From Silurus meridionalis (Eukaryota > Chordata > Actinopteri > Siluriformes > Siluridae), in the NCBI RefSeq assembly GCF_014805685.1, contig NC_060891.1, positions 5,763,001 through 5,827,000 on the forward strand: DNA of 64,000 nt. The letters run 5' to 3'. A program made the position numbers and the translations under genes. The notes under the pieces are model-generated. The model was given only the letters and a program-made list of their open reading frames with translations, searched no databases and was not told where the DNA came from. Positions 35,545-59,579 of this stretch are shown here, piece by piece. Positions within the stretch are counted from its first letter, which is position 1. Every line of letters begins with the position of its first letter.

Positions 35545-36602
35545 TAATTTTAGCCTGGAGAAACACACAGCCTTCCTGTAGAGGTGGCACTATTGGAAAT
35601 GGTATCCAAGGCTCCTCATTGCAGGAATGTTGTAGAGCTTCTCGAATGGTTTGATGCGCCTGATTACTTCATCATGATACTGGAGCGCCCCATTCCCTGC
35701 ATGAACCTATATCAATTCTGCAAACATAACAACTTTTGTTTGTCTGAACTAGTAGCTCGAGAGATCTTTTGGCAGGTGGTTCAGGCCGCGTGTCACTGCT
35801 GTGAGAGAGGAGTTCTTCACCGTGACATCAAACCAGAGAACATTCTGATCAATCCAGAGACATTGGTGGTGAAGCTTATTGATTTTGGCTGTGGAGATTT
35901 GCTGAAGAATGAGATCTACACATCCTATTCAGGTCAGGTTACAGTACATATGTGGATCCATTCAGCCTGTGGAAAAGCAGTTTTGTGAAGGTTTCTGCTC
36001 TGTTTCCCACAGGCACTCCAGGTTACTGGCCTCCTGAGTGGGTTCTCTACAAACAGTATTATGGTATTCCAGCAACTGTCTGGAGTCTAGGTCTCCTCCT
36101 GTGTTTCTTGGTTTGTGGAAATTTTCCTTTTAACAACAATGATGAGATTGTTGAGGGGTATCTTCAACTCCTTCCTGATCTGTCTGATAGTGAGTAAATG
36201 CACAAGTATAATTTTTCATGATTTCTGTTATCTGTTTCAATCTCTCTTTAAAGTATTTTAATTTCTATCTTAACCTCATCACTGCTTACACAGAGTGCCG
36301 TGATCTGATAACGTGCTGCTTGGAGAAAGATGCTAGACATCGGCCAACTTTTAAGAACATCCAGGATCACGAATGGTTTCTGGACACTGTTGAGGTGAGA
36401 ATGGTAGCTTGGCGATACCAGGGCTTAAACCCCTGACCTTCCGATCAGTAACCCAGCACCTTAACCACTCTAGGTATTTGTTAAATGAGGAAACACTGAC
36501 TGCTAGTTGCTCATTTTTTTATTTATGTTTATTATTTTTCAGAACACTTCTGTTAACTACATTCTGGTTCCATCACAAATAAGAAAAATTAAAAGCATTT
36601 AA
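32106..36602 (+). CDS. Sec16-like (ACE1) plus Pim-like kinase fusion, 622 codons
   Basis: Fifteen coding exons, all GT-AG: 32106-32199, 32292-32379, 32483-32621, 33036-33098, 33184-33298, 33510-33606, 33698-33803, 33884-34024, 34098-34254, 34583-34683, 35180-35230, 35554-35932, 36013-36189, 36294-36394, 36543-36602. They sum to 1869 bases and one open frame; every junction agrees in phase. Exons 1-9 (residues 1-333) match the conserved central region of Sec16, the COPII scaffold at ER exit sites. Exons 10-15 (about 334-622) form a Pim-family Ser/Thr kinase. Exon 9 ends without a stop at a canonical donor in phase 1, and exon 10 begins in the complementary phase. The kinase has no Met of its own before the glycine loop, so it needs upstream coding sequence. 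The start at 32106 is the first in-frame ATG after a possible acceptor; a second Met is two codons on. An AATAAA lies at 36604. I know of no described Sec16-Pim fusion. The alternative is a Sec16-like fragment spliced to, or merely abutting, a kinase whose true 5' exon I missed. Confidence 0.8.
34523..34578. repeat. (TG)n at the 3' splice site of kinase exon 10
   Basis: About 28 TG units end only 4-10 bases before the exon 10 acceptor (ag at 34581-34582, or cag at 34586-34588; both keep the frame). They replace the normal polypyrimidine tract. Confidence 0.95.
35023..35081. repeat. (TA)n microsatellite in intron 10
   Basis: TA run inside the intron between kinase exons 10 and 11. Confidence 0.95.
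35489..35542. repeat. (TG)n before kinase exon 12
   Basis: About 26 TG units end 11 bases before the acceptor of the largest kinase exon (35554), followed by a short 'ttgtaattttag'. Confidence 0.95.
36400..36475 (+). mobile_element. Interspersed repeat fragment in the last intron
   Basis: It shares 'agcttggcgataccagggct' and 'cagtaacccagcaccttaac' with the longer copy at 41085-41290. It starts about 6 bases after the exon 14 donor (36394/36395). Confidence 0.8.
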
Positions 36603-36695
36603 AAATAAAAAATTACTAAAACAAACTGTTGTAATCATATAAAAAAAATACTAAATTGTTATTCGATTTGTTATTCGATATCGTAAATAGTTATC

Positions 36696-37306
36696 TACCG
36701 TATTTTCCGGACTATAAGCCGCTACTTTTTCCCCACGTTTTGAACCCCGTTCAAACAACGAAGCGGCTAATTTATGGATTTTTTTTCTGTGTTTTTCCCG
36801 GTTTTACAAGCTTCAAGCCAAAAAACTGAGCCCCATAACATTAGACCAATGAAATTGGCGAACAGGTTTAGGTGAACCAATGAAATTCTTTATATTAAAT
36901 CAGATGCGCTCCCACTGAATCGGGCCGCACCACATCATAAATATGGATGAGGTTCCTCTGACGTTTGACCTGCCGATCACTAGGACTGTCAACAGGAAAT
37001 GCGAATCATTCGTCACGCTGAAAACAACCGGGCATGAAAAAACACACTTCACCTGTGTTCTGAGCTGCACGGCCAAAAGAAAAACTCTTGAGAGAAATTG
37101 TTGTGAAAGGAAGGAGGAAGACAGTGAACAATGACTTTCTGGGTAGACTACTGTTTAGATACAAGCCATGTAACAGACACTGTCTTTCATTAAAGACTGT
37201 GTAAAGTTCATTAGTTTCAGTGTAGACGGCTTATTTCTGTTCAAAATAAAAATTCAGTAGGTGCGGCTTATATTTGGGTGCGCTTAATAGTCCGGAAATT
37301 ACAGTA
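36696..37306 (+). mobile_element. Nonautonomous Tigger/pogo-like DNA transposon
   Basis: The terminal inverted repeats read 'taccgtattttccggactat' at the left and, reversed, 'tactgtaatttccggactat' at the right, with TA at both borders. Inside, 36943-37134 encodes a short relic ('MDEVPLTFDLPITRTV', 'TLKTTGHEKTHFTCVLSC') resembling the DDE-region start of Tigger-type transposases. It ends after about 63 codons, so the element cannot move by itself. Confidence 0.85.
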
Positions 37307-37324
37307 ATTAAACGATTAACGATA

Positions 37325-38439
37325 CACCGGTCAGCCACAACATTATGACCACTTGCCTAATATAGTGTTGGTCCCCCTTTTGCTGATAAAACAGCCCTGA
37401 CTTGTTGAGGCTTGGACTCCAATAGACCCCTAAAGCTGTTCTGTAGTATCTGGCACCAATATGTTAGCAGAAGATCCTTAAAGTCCTTTAAGTGGCAAAG
37501 TGTGGCCTCTATGAATCGGACTTATTTGTCCAGCACATCCTACAGATGTTTGTTTGGATTGAGATATGGGGAATTTGGAGAACAATTTAACACCTTAAAC
37601 TCGTTGTTGTGCTCCTCAAACCATTCCTAAACCATTTTTGCTTTGTGGCAGTACACATTATACTGCTGAAAAAGGCCACAGCCATCATGGAATACTGTTT
37701 CCATGAAAGGGTGTACATGGTCTGCAACGATGCCTAGGCAGGTAGTACGTGTTAAAGTAACATCCACATGGATAATCGGACCCAAGGTTTCCCAGCAGAA
37801 CATTGCCCAAAGCATCACACTGCCTCTGCTGGCTTGCCTTCTTCTCATAGTGCATCCTTGTGCCATGTGTTCCCCAGGCAAGCGATGCAACTGAACTCGG
37901 TCATCCAAGTGATGTCAAAGCAAACGTGATTCATCAGACCAGGTCATCTTTTTCCATTGCTCCTGTTGGCACTTTCAGGGGTGGACAGAGGTCAGCATGG
38001 GCACCCTGACTGTTCTGTGGCTATGTAGCCCAGTATGCAACAAACTGCGATGCGCTGTGTATTCTCACACCTTTTCATCAGAACCAGCATTAACTTCTTC
38101 AGCAATTTGAATGCCAATAGCGCCTCTGCTGGATCAGACCACAGAGGCCAGCCTTTGCTCTATATGTGCATTGGCCTTGGCCACCTATGACCCTGTCGAC
38201 CAGGAACACGTTGCTGCAGTTTGGGAGATCTCTGACCCAGTCGTCTAGCCATCACAATGTGACCCTTGTCAAACTCGCTTAAATCCTAATGCGTGCCCAT
38301 TTTTTCCACTTATAGCACATTAACTTTGAGGACAAAATATTTACTTGCTGCCTAATATATCCCACCTACTGACAGGTGCCATGATTAAGAGACAATCTGT
38401 GTGATTAACTTCACCCGGCAGTGGTCATAATTTTATGCC
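37325..38439 (-). mobile_element. Tc1-like transposon, 1.1 kb, degenerate
   Basis: TA-flanked ends carry 'cattatgaccac' at the left and, reversed, 'aattatgaccac' at the right. The minus-strand ORF 37908-37627 includes 'GSVMLWAMFCWETLGPIIHV' and 'IVADHVHPFMETVFHDG', the central Tc1-type transposase segment. It is only part of the enzyme, and neighbouring frames are broken. Related copies are at 18825-19680 and 41640-41870. It lies 18 bp from the Tigger-like element. Confidence 0.88.
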
Positions 38440-38449
38440 TATGATATAA

Positions 38450-39270
38450 AATCTATACCCATAAAAAAATTATTAAAAAAATATCTAATAGAAAGCTAAA
38501 AATCTAAATAAGTTCTAAAAAATCTACAAATCTTAAAGCATTTCAAACAAAACATCCAACAATACCTTGCTTTGCTGGACATCCCTATGCACAAATTATC
38601 TCTGTCATCAGCACAAGGCCTCGGTGCACCACTACTGAAGCTTGAGGTCATGCTGTGGCAGATGTTTGCACTTATAAGGGATCAAAATCTTCAAACTGTG
38701 GCTGACTAAAAATATAATAAAAGGAACCAGAATTTACATGATTCAGTTAAGGTCTGTGCAAAAAAAATATATTTCATTAAAATTATTTAAAATAATAATA
38801 ATAAAAATAAAATTGAATTCACTGCTCTATCTGTTTCTGCTTTATTTACACACAATCCTTGTAAAATAAATAATGAATTAATCAATTACCTAATCACTGA
38901 AATAAATGACACTAAAATATACAAATAAATTGAATAGGATTATTTCCGACTACCACAGATGTAAGAGGCATTCCGAAGTAAACACTGATTCTGAAGCAAT
39001 CAAAATACATTTTGTGCAAAACATATTGTGTAAAAACTATGTAGTTTGCAAAATTGATAAAAACACTGCATGCTAGGAGTCTGAAACAGGAAATGTCTGT
39101 CAAATAAAAGAGGTAGAATTTCAGACATCACAGATCATGCCTCTTTTTATTGGGTTTAAACCTCACATGATACAGGTGTTGACTGATAAGAACAGTAAAA
39201 ATTATTTTTTATAATTTTAAAAAGTGTGTTGATAATTTGTTAAAATTTGTGTTCCATTTTGAGCTGGAGG
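38450..39270. other. No gene recognised
   Basis: AT-rich intergenic DNA without a recognisable exon or repeat. Confidence 0.4.
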
Positions 39271-39272
39271 TG

Positions 39273-39347
39273 CAGTTTGATGAATTTGGAGTCGGAACAC
39301 AGATTATCTTGTATAATCTGTGTTCCGACTCCAAATTCATCAAACTG
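39273..39347. repeat. Perfect 35-bp inverted repeat (foldback)
   Basis: The arms 39273-39307 and 39313-39347 are exact reverse complements around a 5-base loop. They lie in otherwise unremarkable intergenic sequence, with no target duplication visible at the edges. Confidence 0.96.
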
Positions 39348-39349
39348 GA

Positions 39350-40415
39350 ATGACATCACTTGTGTCAAAGAATTATTGTCTCTGGCTCCAGGTTCAGCTG
39401 AATAATGTGTTCTGGTTTGTTCAGCTGTATGTCAGTTATATATAACTTGTCATGATTCATGAAGGTGTTGACAGTCTCACAGGCAAAATCTAACAGGCAA
39501 AGTCATCTTTAGATTAATAAATTAATTGTCCCAATGTCAGATTACAGACAAAATGTGATACTGAGGAACAAAAAGAATCCTGCAAAAGGTAGATTTGCTG
39601 GAAAAAAAAAATTAAAAAAAACTTGGAAAATGATATGCGTGTTGTATTATACTCTAACACTTCTTTCTCTACAGAAAAAAACATATTCAAGACATTTGAA
39701 TGACACCTGAAATTTTGGCTAAATCTAGTTAGCATGAATTTTGGTGTTCAGATTGTTCTCTGGATAAAGTCATCAGGTTTAATAGCAATCACATTAGAGG
39801 TTGAAGGTAATTTGATAAGATATTTTGATCAAATTTGAACTTTAAAAAAAGTACAGGAGTAATATGAAACCATTTTAGATTCCTAGGTTCCTGTGAGACC
39901 ATGGCTATGCAAAAACCAAGGTACACAAAGGTGTACTGATTCTCCTCTGGTAAAGAATATGATTAATTTTCAGGGAAAATGTACACATCCAAAGATATAT
40001 GTTGTCAAATGGATGTCAGATGATCTGGGTTGCTGATTGCTCCAGTGGATATAAAATGTCTATACATTGCTGGTTTAAAATGGCTGTTTTTTTGTGAAAC
40101 CAAGATAAAGCATATCTTTAAATCATAATCTTTTTCAACTTTATTTGAAATTGCAACCTATACATGATACTTGGTATCCAGCAATGTTTGTGGATAACAG
40201 GACATATTCTGCCTTTGACTGTTCAAACCGTAATCAGAAACTCTGCATAGACTGGATTTAAAACCATTAATCACATCTTTAAAATTAACAAAATTAGGTA
40301 AAAGGCAAAAGCACACGGAGAACTTTCTGTGTGTTCTTCATAAAGCAGCAAAATACATAGTGTTTCCCAACTGTTTTACCTGAATCAGGGACGGGGAGAA
40401 AACAGTGAGGGGTAA
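39350..40415. other. No gene recognised
   Basis: No exon, RNA gene or named repeat seen. Confidence 0.4.
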
Positions 40416-40427
40416 GAAAAAAAAATC

Positions 40428-40850
40428 ATATAGAAGCCTGTTTCCGCCACATAAAAAAAAAATTCTGACTTTATTTCTTGCAAATTCCGACTTTTTCTTT
40501 TAGCCAATCGGGCAGTGTCACCCTCTCTGTAGTGCCAGAAAAATGAAATAGGCTACAATCAATAGAATCGCATTGTATCAAACTAAATTAGCAAAAATCA
40601 GCTCTGGAGCAGATGGAACAAGACAGATGAAGCAGAGGAGCCTCGTTTATACACTAACAGCTTTAAACTTCAGGCCGAAAACATGGTTACCGGTGGATGC
40701 ACCAGAAATGTTGGATGTTTACGAGAAATAAAGTCAGAATTGTGAGAAAATAAAGTCTAAATTACAAGAAATAAACTCGTGATAGTGAGGAAAAAACTTG
40801 GAATTGCAAGGAAAAAAAGTCGGAATTGTGCCGGCTTCCTTAGGATTCAT
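40428..40850. mobile_element. Foldback element with internally repeated arms
   Basis: The left arm ('agaagcctgtttccgccaca' then 'ttctgactttatttcttgca') reappears inverted at the right as repeated 'aaataaagtcagaattgtga'-type units, ending 'attgtgccggcttcct'. Roughly 20-bp subunits are iterated several times in the right arm. There is no coding capacity. Confidence 0.7.
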
Positions 40851-41084
40851 TACCAAGTTTGTATTTTCATTTGGATGTAATTTGCCAATTAAATTGACTA
40901 AATGGGTTTAGTTTTCATAGATTAAGCAATAAAAATGTTCATTTTTCTAAAAAGGAAACAAATTTCTGTTCATTTTAAGAGACCCGTCTTATTTTTTCTT
41001 GTATATTTAGTTTTGCTCTTAAATAATGAAAAAGTACTTCTTATCCAATTACTTGATTATAATAGCCTTTATTCATCACAAATA

Positions 41085-41290
41085 TACATTACAGCACAGT
41101 GAAATTTTTCCTTTGCATATCCCAGCTTGCTTAGAATCTGGGGTCAGACATGATACGGCACCCCTGGAGCACAGAGGGTTAAGGGCCTTGCTTAAGGGCC
41201 CAAGAGTGGCAGCTTGGCGATACCAGGGCTTAAACCCCCAACCTTCTGATCAGTAACCCAGCACCTTAACCACTGAGTTACCACTCCACC
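41085..41290 (+). mobile_element. Interspersed repeat, longer copy
   Basis: A fish repeat with 'acagcacagtgaaatttttc', 'gagcacagagggttaagggc', 'agcttggcgataccagggct' and 'acccagcaccttaaccactg'. Shorter copies are at 36400-36475, about 8262-8350 and about 59830-59880. It is noncoding. Confidence 0.8.
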
Positions 41291-41639
41291 AATTAAACGT
41301 TGAAATAATACTCGAGAATACTCGATTACTAAAATAACCGACAGCAGATGCCCTAGTTGACACACACAAGGAATTTGGTTCCAGCTGTTGGTGACTTAAA
41401 AGTACAGGCATAAATAACACTATACATTTAGCTCAGATTATACAAGACAAAACAGACTAAAAGAGACAATATTATTTTACATACCAAAATAGCAGCCAGA
41501 CACACTCTTATGTTTAAATGTTTATGTTGCAAAAATTATAGCATATCTATCACTTACAATTGAATGTCTTTCAAGTGTTCAACTGCACACACTCAAATGT
41601 AACCCACTAATATTCATAAAGAGGCCTGGTAGACAGAGC

Positions 41640-41870
41640 TCTAGTGTTGGATGGAAAATTTCTTCCCTTGCCTGGGACAGCATGAAACACCACAGTTCTT
41701 GTGTCAATTCTTGGGGAAGAGACTGCTCTAGTGTGTACTATGGGGAGAAGACAAGCCAGTGTGGTGCTTTGGGCAATGCTCTACTGAAAAACATGGGTCC
41801 TGGCATTCATGTGGATGTTACCTTGACACATACCATCTACCTAAATATCAAATACTGTATGTGAACAGTA
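41640..41870 (+). mobile_element. Tc1-like transposase fragment
   Basis: The translated segment includes 'MGPGIHVDVTLTHTIYLNI', closely related to 'GPIIHVDVTLTRTTCLGI' in the element at 37325-38439 but on the opposite strand. Both ends are lost. Confidence 0.8.
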
Positions 41871-41999
41871 TTACCTAATTAAAGTGACGTCTTTCAGAGG
41901 GATCATGTGCTATGACCCACTAAAATGAAATTCATGAAAGGTTTGGGCATCATGACCAGAGTTTAAAAAGTTGACCTCCAAATTATTTTAAGTTCTGCA

Positions 42000-42290
42000 C
42001 TTTTCTGCACTAAATTATAAATGTTGTAGGAATCTATGGCACAAAAGTTTTGTATGTTCTTTTTGAAGATCCAAATCTACATTTAGTTCCCATTTGCTGT
42101 TACAATAACTTCCACTCTTCTGGGAAGATGCCCACTAAATGTTGGAGTGGAGATTTGTGCTCATTTAGCTTCATGCTTTGTTGCTCCAGCTTTTCCCAAG
42201 CAGGGTACAGCAATGTACCTCTGAACATGGGTATATTTGTCTACCTTCTTGTTTGTACCTCTAAAAGAACATTTATGCACCCCTAGTGAT
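42000..42290. mobile_element. Decayed DNA-transposon-derived repeat, copy 2
   Basis: It shares an ordered core with 13190-13300 ('acatttagt', 'cccatttgct', 'tggagatttgtgct'). No transposase is readable. Confidence 0.55.
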
Positions 42291-42406
42291 AGAAATGTAC
42301 ATGTGTGTCCTGGTATGGTTTAAAATTACATCCTGGTCATGAAGTCACATTCCCATACATACTGATACTGTTATTCAGTCTTAATATTACTAAATAATTC
42401 AAGTTA

Positions 42407-42411
<5 letters not shown>

Positions 42412-42484
<73 letters not shown>
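42412..42484. repeat. (TA)n microsatellite
   Basis: TA run ending about 145 bases upstream of the gcfc2 start codon, within the probable promoter region. Confidence 0.97.
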
Positions 42485-42487
<3 letters not shown>

Positions 42488-42539
42488 TGATATGCAACCG
42501 TTTAATTTGTCACATGATGACGAAATGAGAGGAAGAAAG

Positions 42540-42629
42540 AGAGACTTTTAATTTTTACGCGTCGTAACCCGGAAGTTGAAATGGTTCGCTTCCTACTGCG
42601 TTAAAGTCGATTTTAAATTTTGCTGGAGA
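42540..42629 (+). promoter_or_regulatory. gcfc2: Candidate gcfc2 core promoter and leader
   Basis: A consensus ETS/GABP-type site CCGGAAGT lies at 42569-42576, about 55 bases before the start codon, and the block contains the only CpGs nearby. This is the usual look of a TATA-less housekeeping promoter. Where transcription starts is inferred. Confidence 0.5.
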
Positions 42630-57026
<14,397 letters not shown>

Positions 57027-57040
57027 TTTTATATCACTGT

Positions 57041-57046
57041 AATAAA
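57041..57046 (+). terminator. gcfc2: gcfc2 polyadenylation signal
   Basis: A canonical AATAAA sits 15 bases after the gcfc2 stop codon, implying a very short 3' untranslated region. It is about 40 bases before the hAT-type element begins. Confidence 0.6.
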
Positions 57047-57333
57047 TGTATTTTTATAAATTGAATCAAGGTTTTATGTGGTTAATTAACAGAGGTGGCA
57101 AAAGTACACACATCCTTTACTTAAGTAGAAGTACAGATCCTCATGTTTTACGGTTTCTCATCAACGCCTTGGGTGGTTCCATGAAATTCCGGAGTAAGAA
57201 CAGGAGCTTTGAGGATGGATTGGACTGTAGTTAATGTCAACAGTCTCCTACACTGACTCAGGATACAGTTCGCTTCTGATCATCATCACTGAACCCCGCA
57301 ACATTGTATATCTGCTTCAAATGGACATTCGGT

Positions 57334-57556
57334 GCAACCCAGATGAGGATGGGTTCCCTCTTGAGTCTGGTTCCTCTCAAGGTTTCTTCCTTATGCCATC
57401 TCAGGAAGTTTTTCCTTGCCACAGTTGCTCATCAGGAACAAACTTGCTTACAAAGAACATATTTACTTTTAATCACCACATTATCTGTGTAAAGCTGCTT
57501 TGAGACAATGTTCATTGTTAAAAGCGCTATACAAATAAAAATGAATTGAATTGAAT
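57334..57556 (+). mobile_element. L2-like LINE 3' end
   Basis: The best-preserved copy in the window: 'acccagatgaggatgggttc', 'ctcaaggtttcttcc', 'ccttgccacagttgctcatc', 'aaagctgctttgagacaatg', ending 'aaatgaattgaattgaat'. It interrupts the left subterminal part of the hAT-type element. Confidence 0.9.
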
Positions 57557-57724
57557 GTTTTAAAATACTCGGGTAAAAGTTGAAGTACTGATTATACTTT
57601 TTTTACTCAAGTTAAAGTAAAGAAGTTTTGGCTCAGACATGTACTTAAGTAAAAAGTAGTTATTACTTCCACCTGTTTTAGCTGTTAACTGGACCTCACA
57701 TCATGGATGGATGGATGGATGGAT

Positions 57725-58960
57725 GTGATAGCCTAGTGGGTTAATGTCAGGGTCCCCATGAGGATGAGTTTGAGAGTTTGATTCCTGGTTGAGCTGGTTG
57801 CTGTGTTGGTAAATAAAACTTCTGGACCTTGTCCACTCTGAAAACATTTAAATTCTGTCCTTTCTGTGTTGGATTAATTTCTTCATTTCCTGGTCTTTAA
57901 TGAAAGATAACCACACCAAAAAAAACAAAAAAAAAACATCTGTGGTAGCTCAGTGGGTTAAGGCTTGTGCCTGAACATGGTCTTTAATATAGTCCACGCT
58001 GGTGATAAGGTTTCAAAGCCAGTCCTACATGCCTTCTTTCTTACTGCGCTGGCATGAAACAAAGTATGAACCCTCCAAAAAGCACACATGCTTTTCAGCA
58101 GGGGTCGCTCAGTGGTTTAAGGCTTGTGCCTTATCTAAACATGCATCCCAGTCTGATCTCTTCCATGGTTCATCGGATTAAGGCTGGTGCCTCGCTGATG
58201 GTAAGGATCAGGGTTTGAATCCTGCTAGTTGTGATGTCGGTTATGTTTCTGCTTCCTAAATCTTTCTTTAGCTTTATATTCTTGTGTTGATGGTTTAAAG
58301 GTAGATAGACCTGCTCTGAACAAACTTCCTGGCCTGTCTTCTCTGATGGTCCAGTGGGTTAAATCAGGTGTCGTGCTTTTGGTGGGGTTCAGGGTTCGAA
58401 TCCTGCTTTCTGCTTGCCAGTCACGATCGGGATTCACTTCCTGCATTTTTCTTTAGCGATATATTTTTGTTTTTAATGGGTTGAAAAGAAAGATAGACCT
58501 GCTCTAAACAAGCTTCCTAGCCTGTCATCACCGATGGTTCAATGGGTTAACTTTGGTGTCTCGCTGGTGGTGGGGATCTTGGTTCGAATCCTGCTATTTT
58601 CCTGCTATTTACAATGTGGGTTCAACTTGTGCTACTTACATCTGCATTCGCTTCCTACATCTTTCTTTAGCATTAAATTCTTGTGTTGATGGTTTGAAAA
58701 GAAAGATAGACCTGCTCTAATCAAGCTTCCCATCCTGTTTTTTCCTGATGGCTTAGTGGGTTAAGGCTGGTATTTTGCTAATGTTGGTGGTCAGGGTTCA
58801 AACCTGGCTTTCTGTCTGCTAGTCATGAGGCAGGTTAAAGTCCTGATTCCTACATCTTCATATTCTTGTTTTGATGGGTTAAAAAGAAAGATAGACCTTG
58901 ATGGCTTTGTGGTAAAAGCCTTGCCTCTGAGCTCAGAGGTTGTTGGTTCAAGTCTGGCTT
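57725..58960 (+). repeat. Tandem array of tRNA-like units
   Basis: Repeated modules carry an A-box-like 'tggtncagtgggttaa' and, 45-65 bases later, a B-box-like 'gggttcgaatcc'. A-box/B-box pairs: 57728/57772, 57943/58009, 58101/(none), 58166/58211, 58346/58392, 58534/58580, 58748/58794, 58902/58944. The four central units repeat every 180-215 bases and share a linker ('cttcctacatctttctttag', 'aagaaagatagacctgctct'). The B boxes at 58392 and 58580 match the consensus GGTTCGAATCC exactly. Clover folding is not convincing, so these are tRNA-derived repeats rather than tRNA genes. Confidence 0.75.
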
Positions 58961-59334
58961 GTCCCCACACTGGGTAAGTTGTGTGGAAATTAGTGTGTGG
59001 TGAGCAATGGTGTGAGTGGCTGAACAAAGGTTGTGAAGACCTGCTTGGTTACAGCCTCAGAAAAAGTGTGAGGGTGACAGTTTTGCATTTTGGGTAGGGA
59101 GGGAAAGGTTATTAAATAAATTTTTTCTCTGGAGCCTATGTTGAAACTTTTTTGGATGTTTTTGCTTCATAACCCCCTGTTTTCAGCTTCTCAGATGCCA
59201 GGGGGGCAGACGCCTGAATATTGCCCCCCTGGTTGAGGATACGCCCTCTGAAACTGTCCACATCCGACCTTCCACGCAGCCATTTCTGACACCTTCCTCA
59301 CAATGGTCACTGGAACCTTCTGCACTCTTAACTT

Positions 59335-59415
59335 TGAGCCCTGGCTGGGGTTTGAACCAGCAACCTCTCAACCCAGAGGCAAAGCTCTTCCAATTGAGCC
59401 ACAGGATCTCCTGCA
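59335..59415 (-). repeat. tRNA-like unit, minus strand
   Basis: Read on the minus strand: A-box-like 'tgtggctcaattggaagagc' and B-box-like 'ctggttcaaaccccagccag' with a complementary 3' arm. It resembles a tRNA more closely than the + strand units, but the acceptor stem is weak. A second minus-strand unit at 59490-59560 ('gtagtgtagtggttagtaat', 'ggttcaattcc') has a similar layout. Confidence 0.55.
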
Positions 59416-59579
59416 AGAACCTGATTTTTAGGACCTTTTTTGGTTCTTATATATTATATATTTATAAAACTTTTTAAACAATTTAAAGGATAGGAATTGA
59501 ACCGGGTGAGTCAGATAGCAGAGGCTGCATTACTAACCACTACACTACCAGAGGGGTGGCAAACAAAGATTTGCTTATT

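Larger units (their letters stand above)
34583..36602 (+). other. Pim-like Ser/Thr kinase domain of the fusion (exons 10-15)
   Basis: The glycine loop 'GKGGFG' is at residues 349-354. The VAIK lysine is at 371. A Pim-type hinge 'ILERPIP' keeps the family's proline in the hinge. The catalytic loop 'HRDIKPEN' (HRD 473-475) and metal-binding 'DFG' (494-496) are present. The activation segment ends 'GTPGYWPPEW' (Pim has the PPEW form rather than APE). 'VWSLGLLLCFLVCGNFPF' and the C-lobe 'RHRPTFKNIQDHEWF' complete the fold. All catalytic residues are present, so activity is likely. Pim kinases need no activation-loop phosphorylation and favour basic substrates. The short tail after 'HEWF' runs 29 residues to the stop. 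Confidence 0.93.

Noticed and set aside
36943..37134. Domesticated Tigger-type gene
   Set aside because: The ORF is only 63 codons, lies within intact transposon ends, and lacks the catalytic DDE region.
39273..39347. MicroRNA gene
   Set aside because: The arms pair perfectly without the bulges usual in animal microRNA precursors, and the loop is only 5 bases; a template-switch or foldback origin fits better.
42576..42629. Upstream in-frame ATG for gcfc2 (42576)
   Set aside because: It would add 18 residues with no family match and overlap the ETS promoter motif; the 42630 ATG aligns with family N-termini.
57943..58957. Functional tRNA gene cluster
   Set aside because: A and B boxes are present, but acceptor and anticodon stems do not pair convincingly and units carry long non-tRNA linkers; called tRNA-derived repeats instead.
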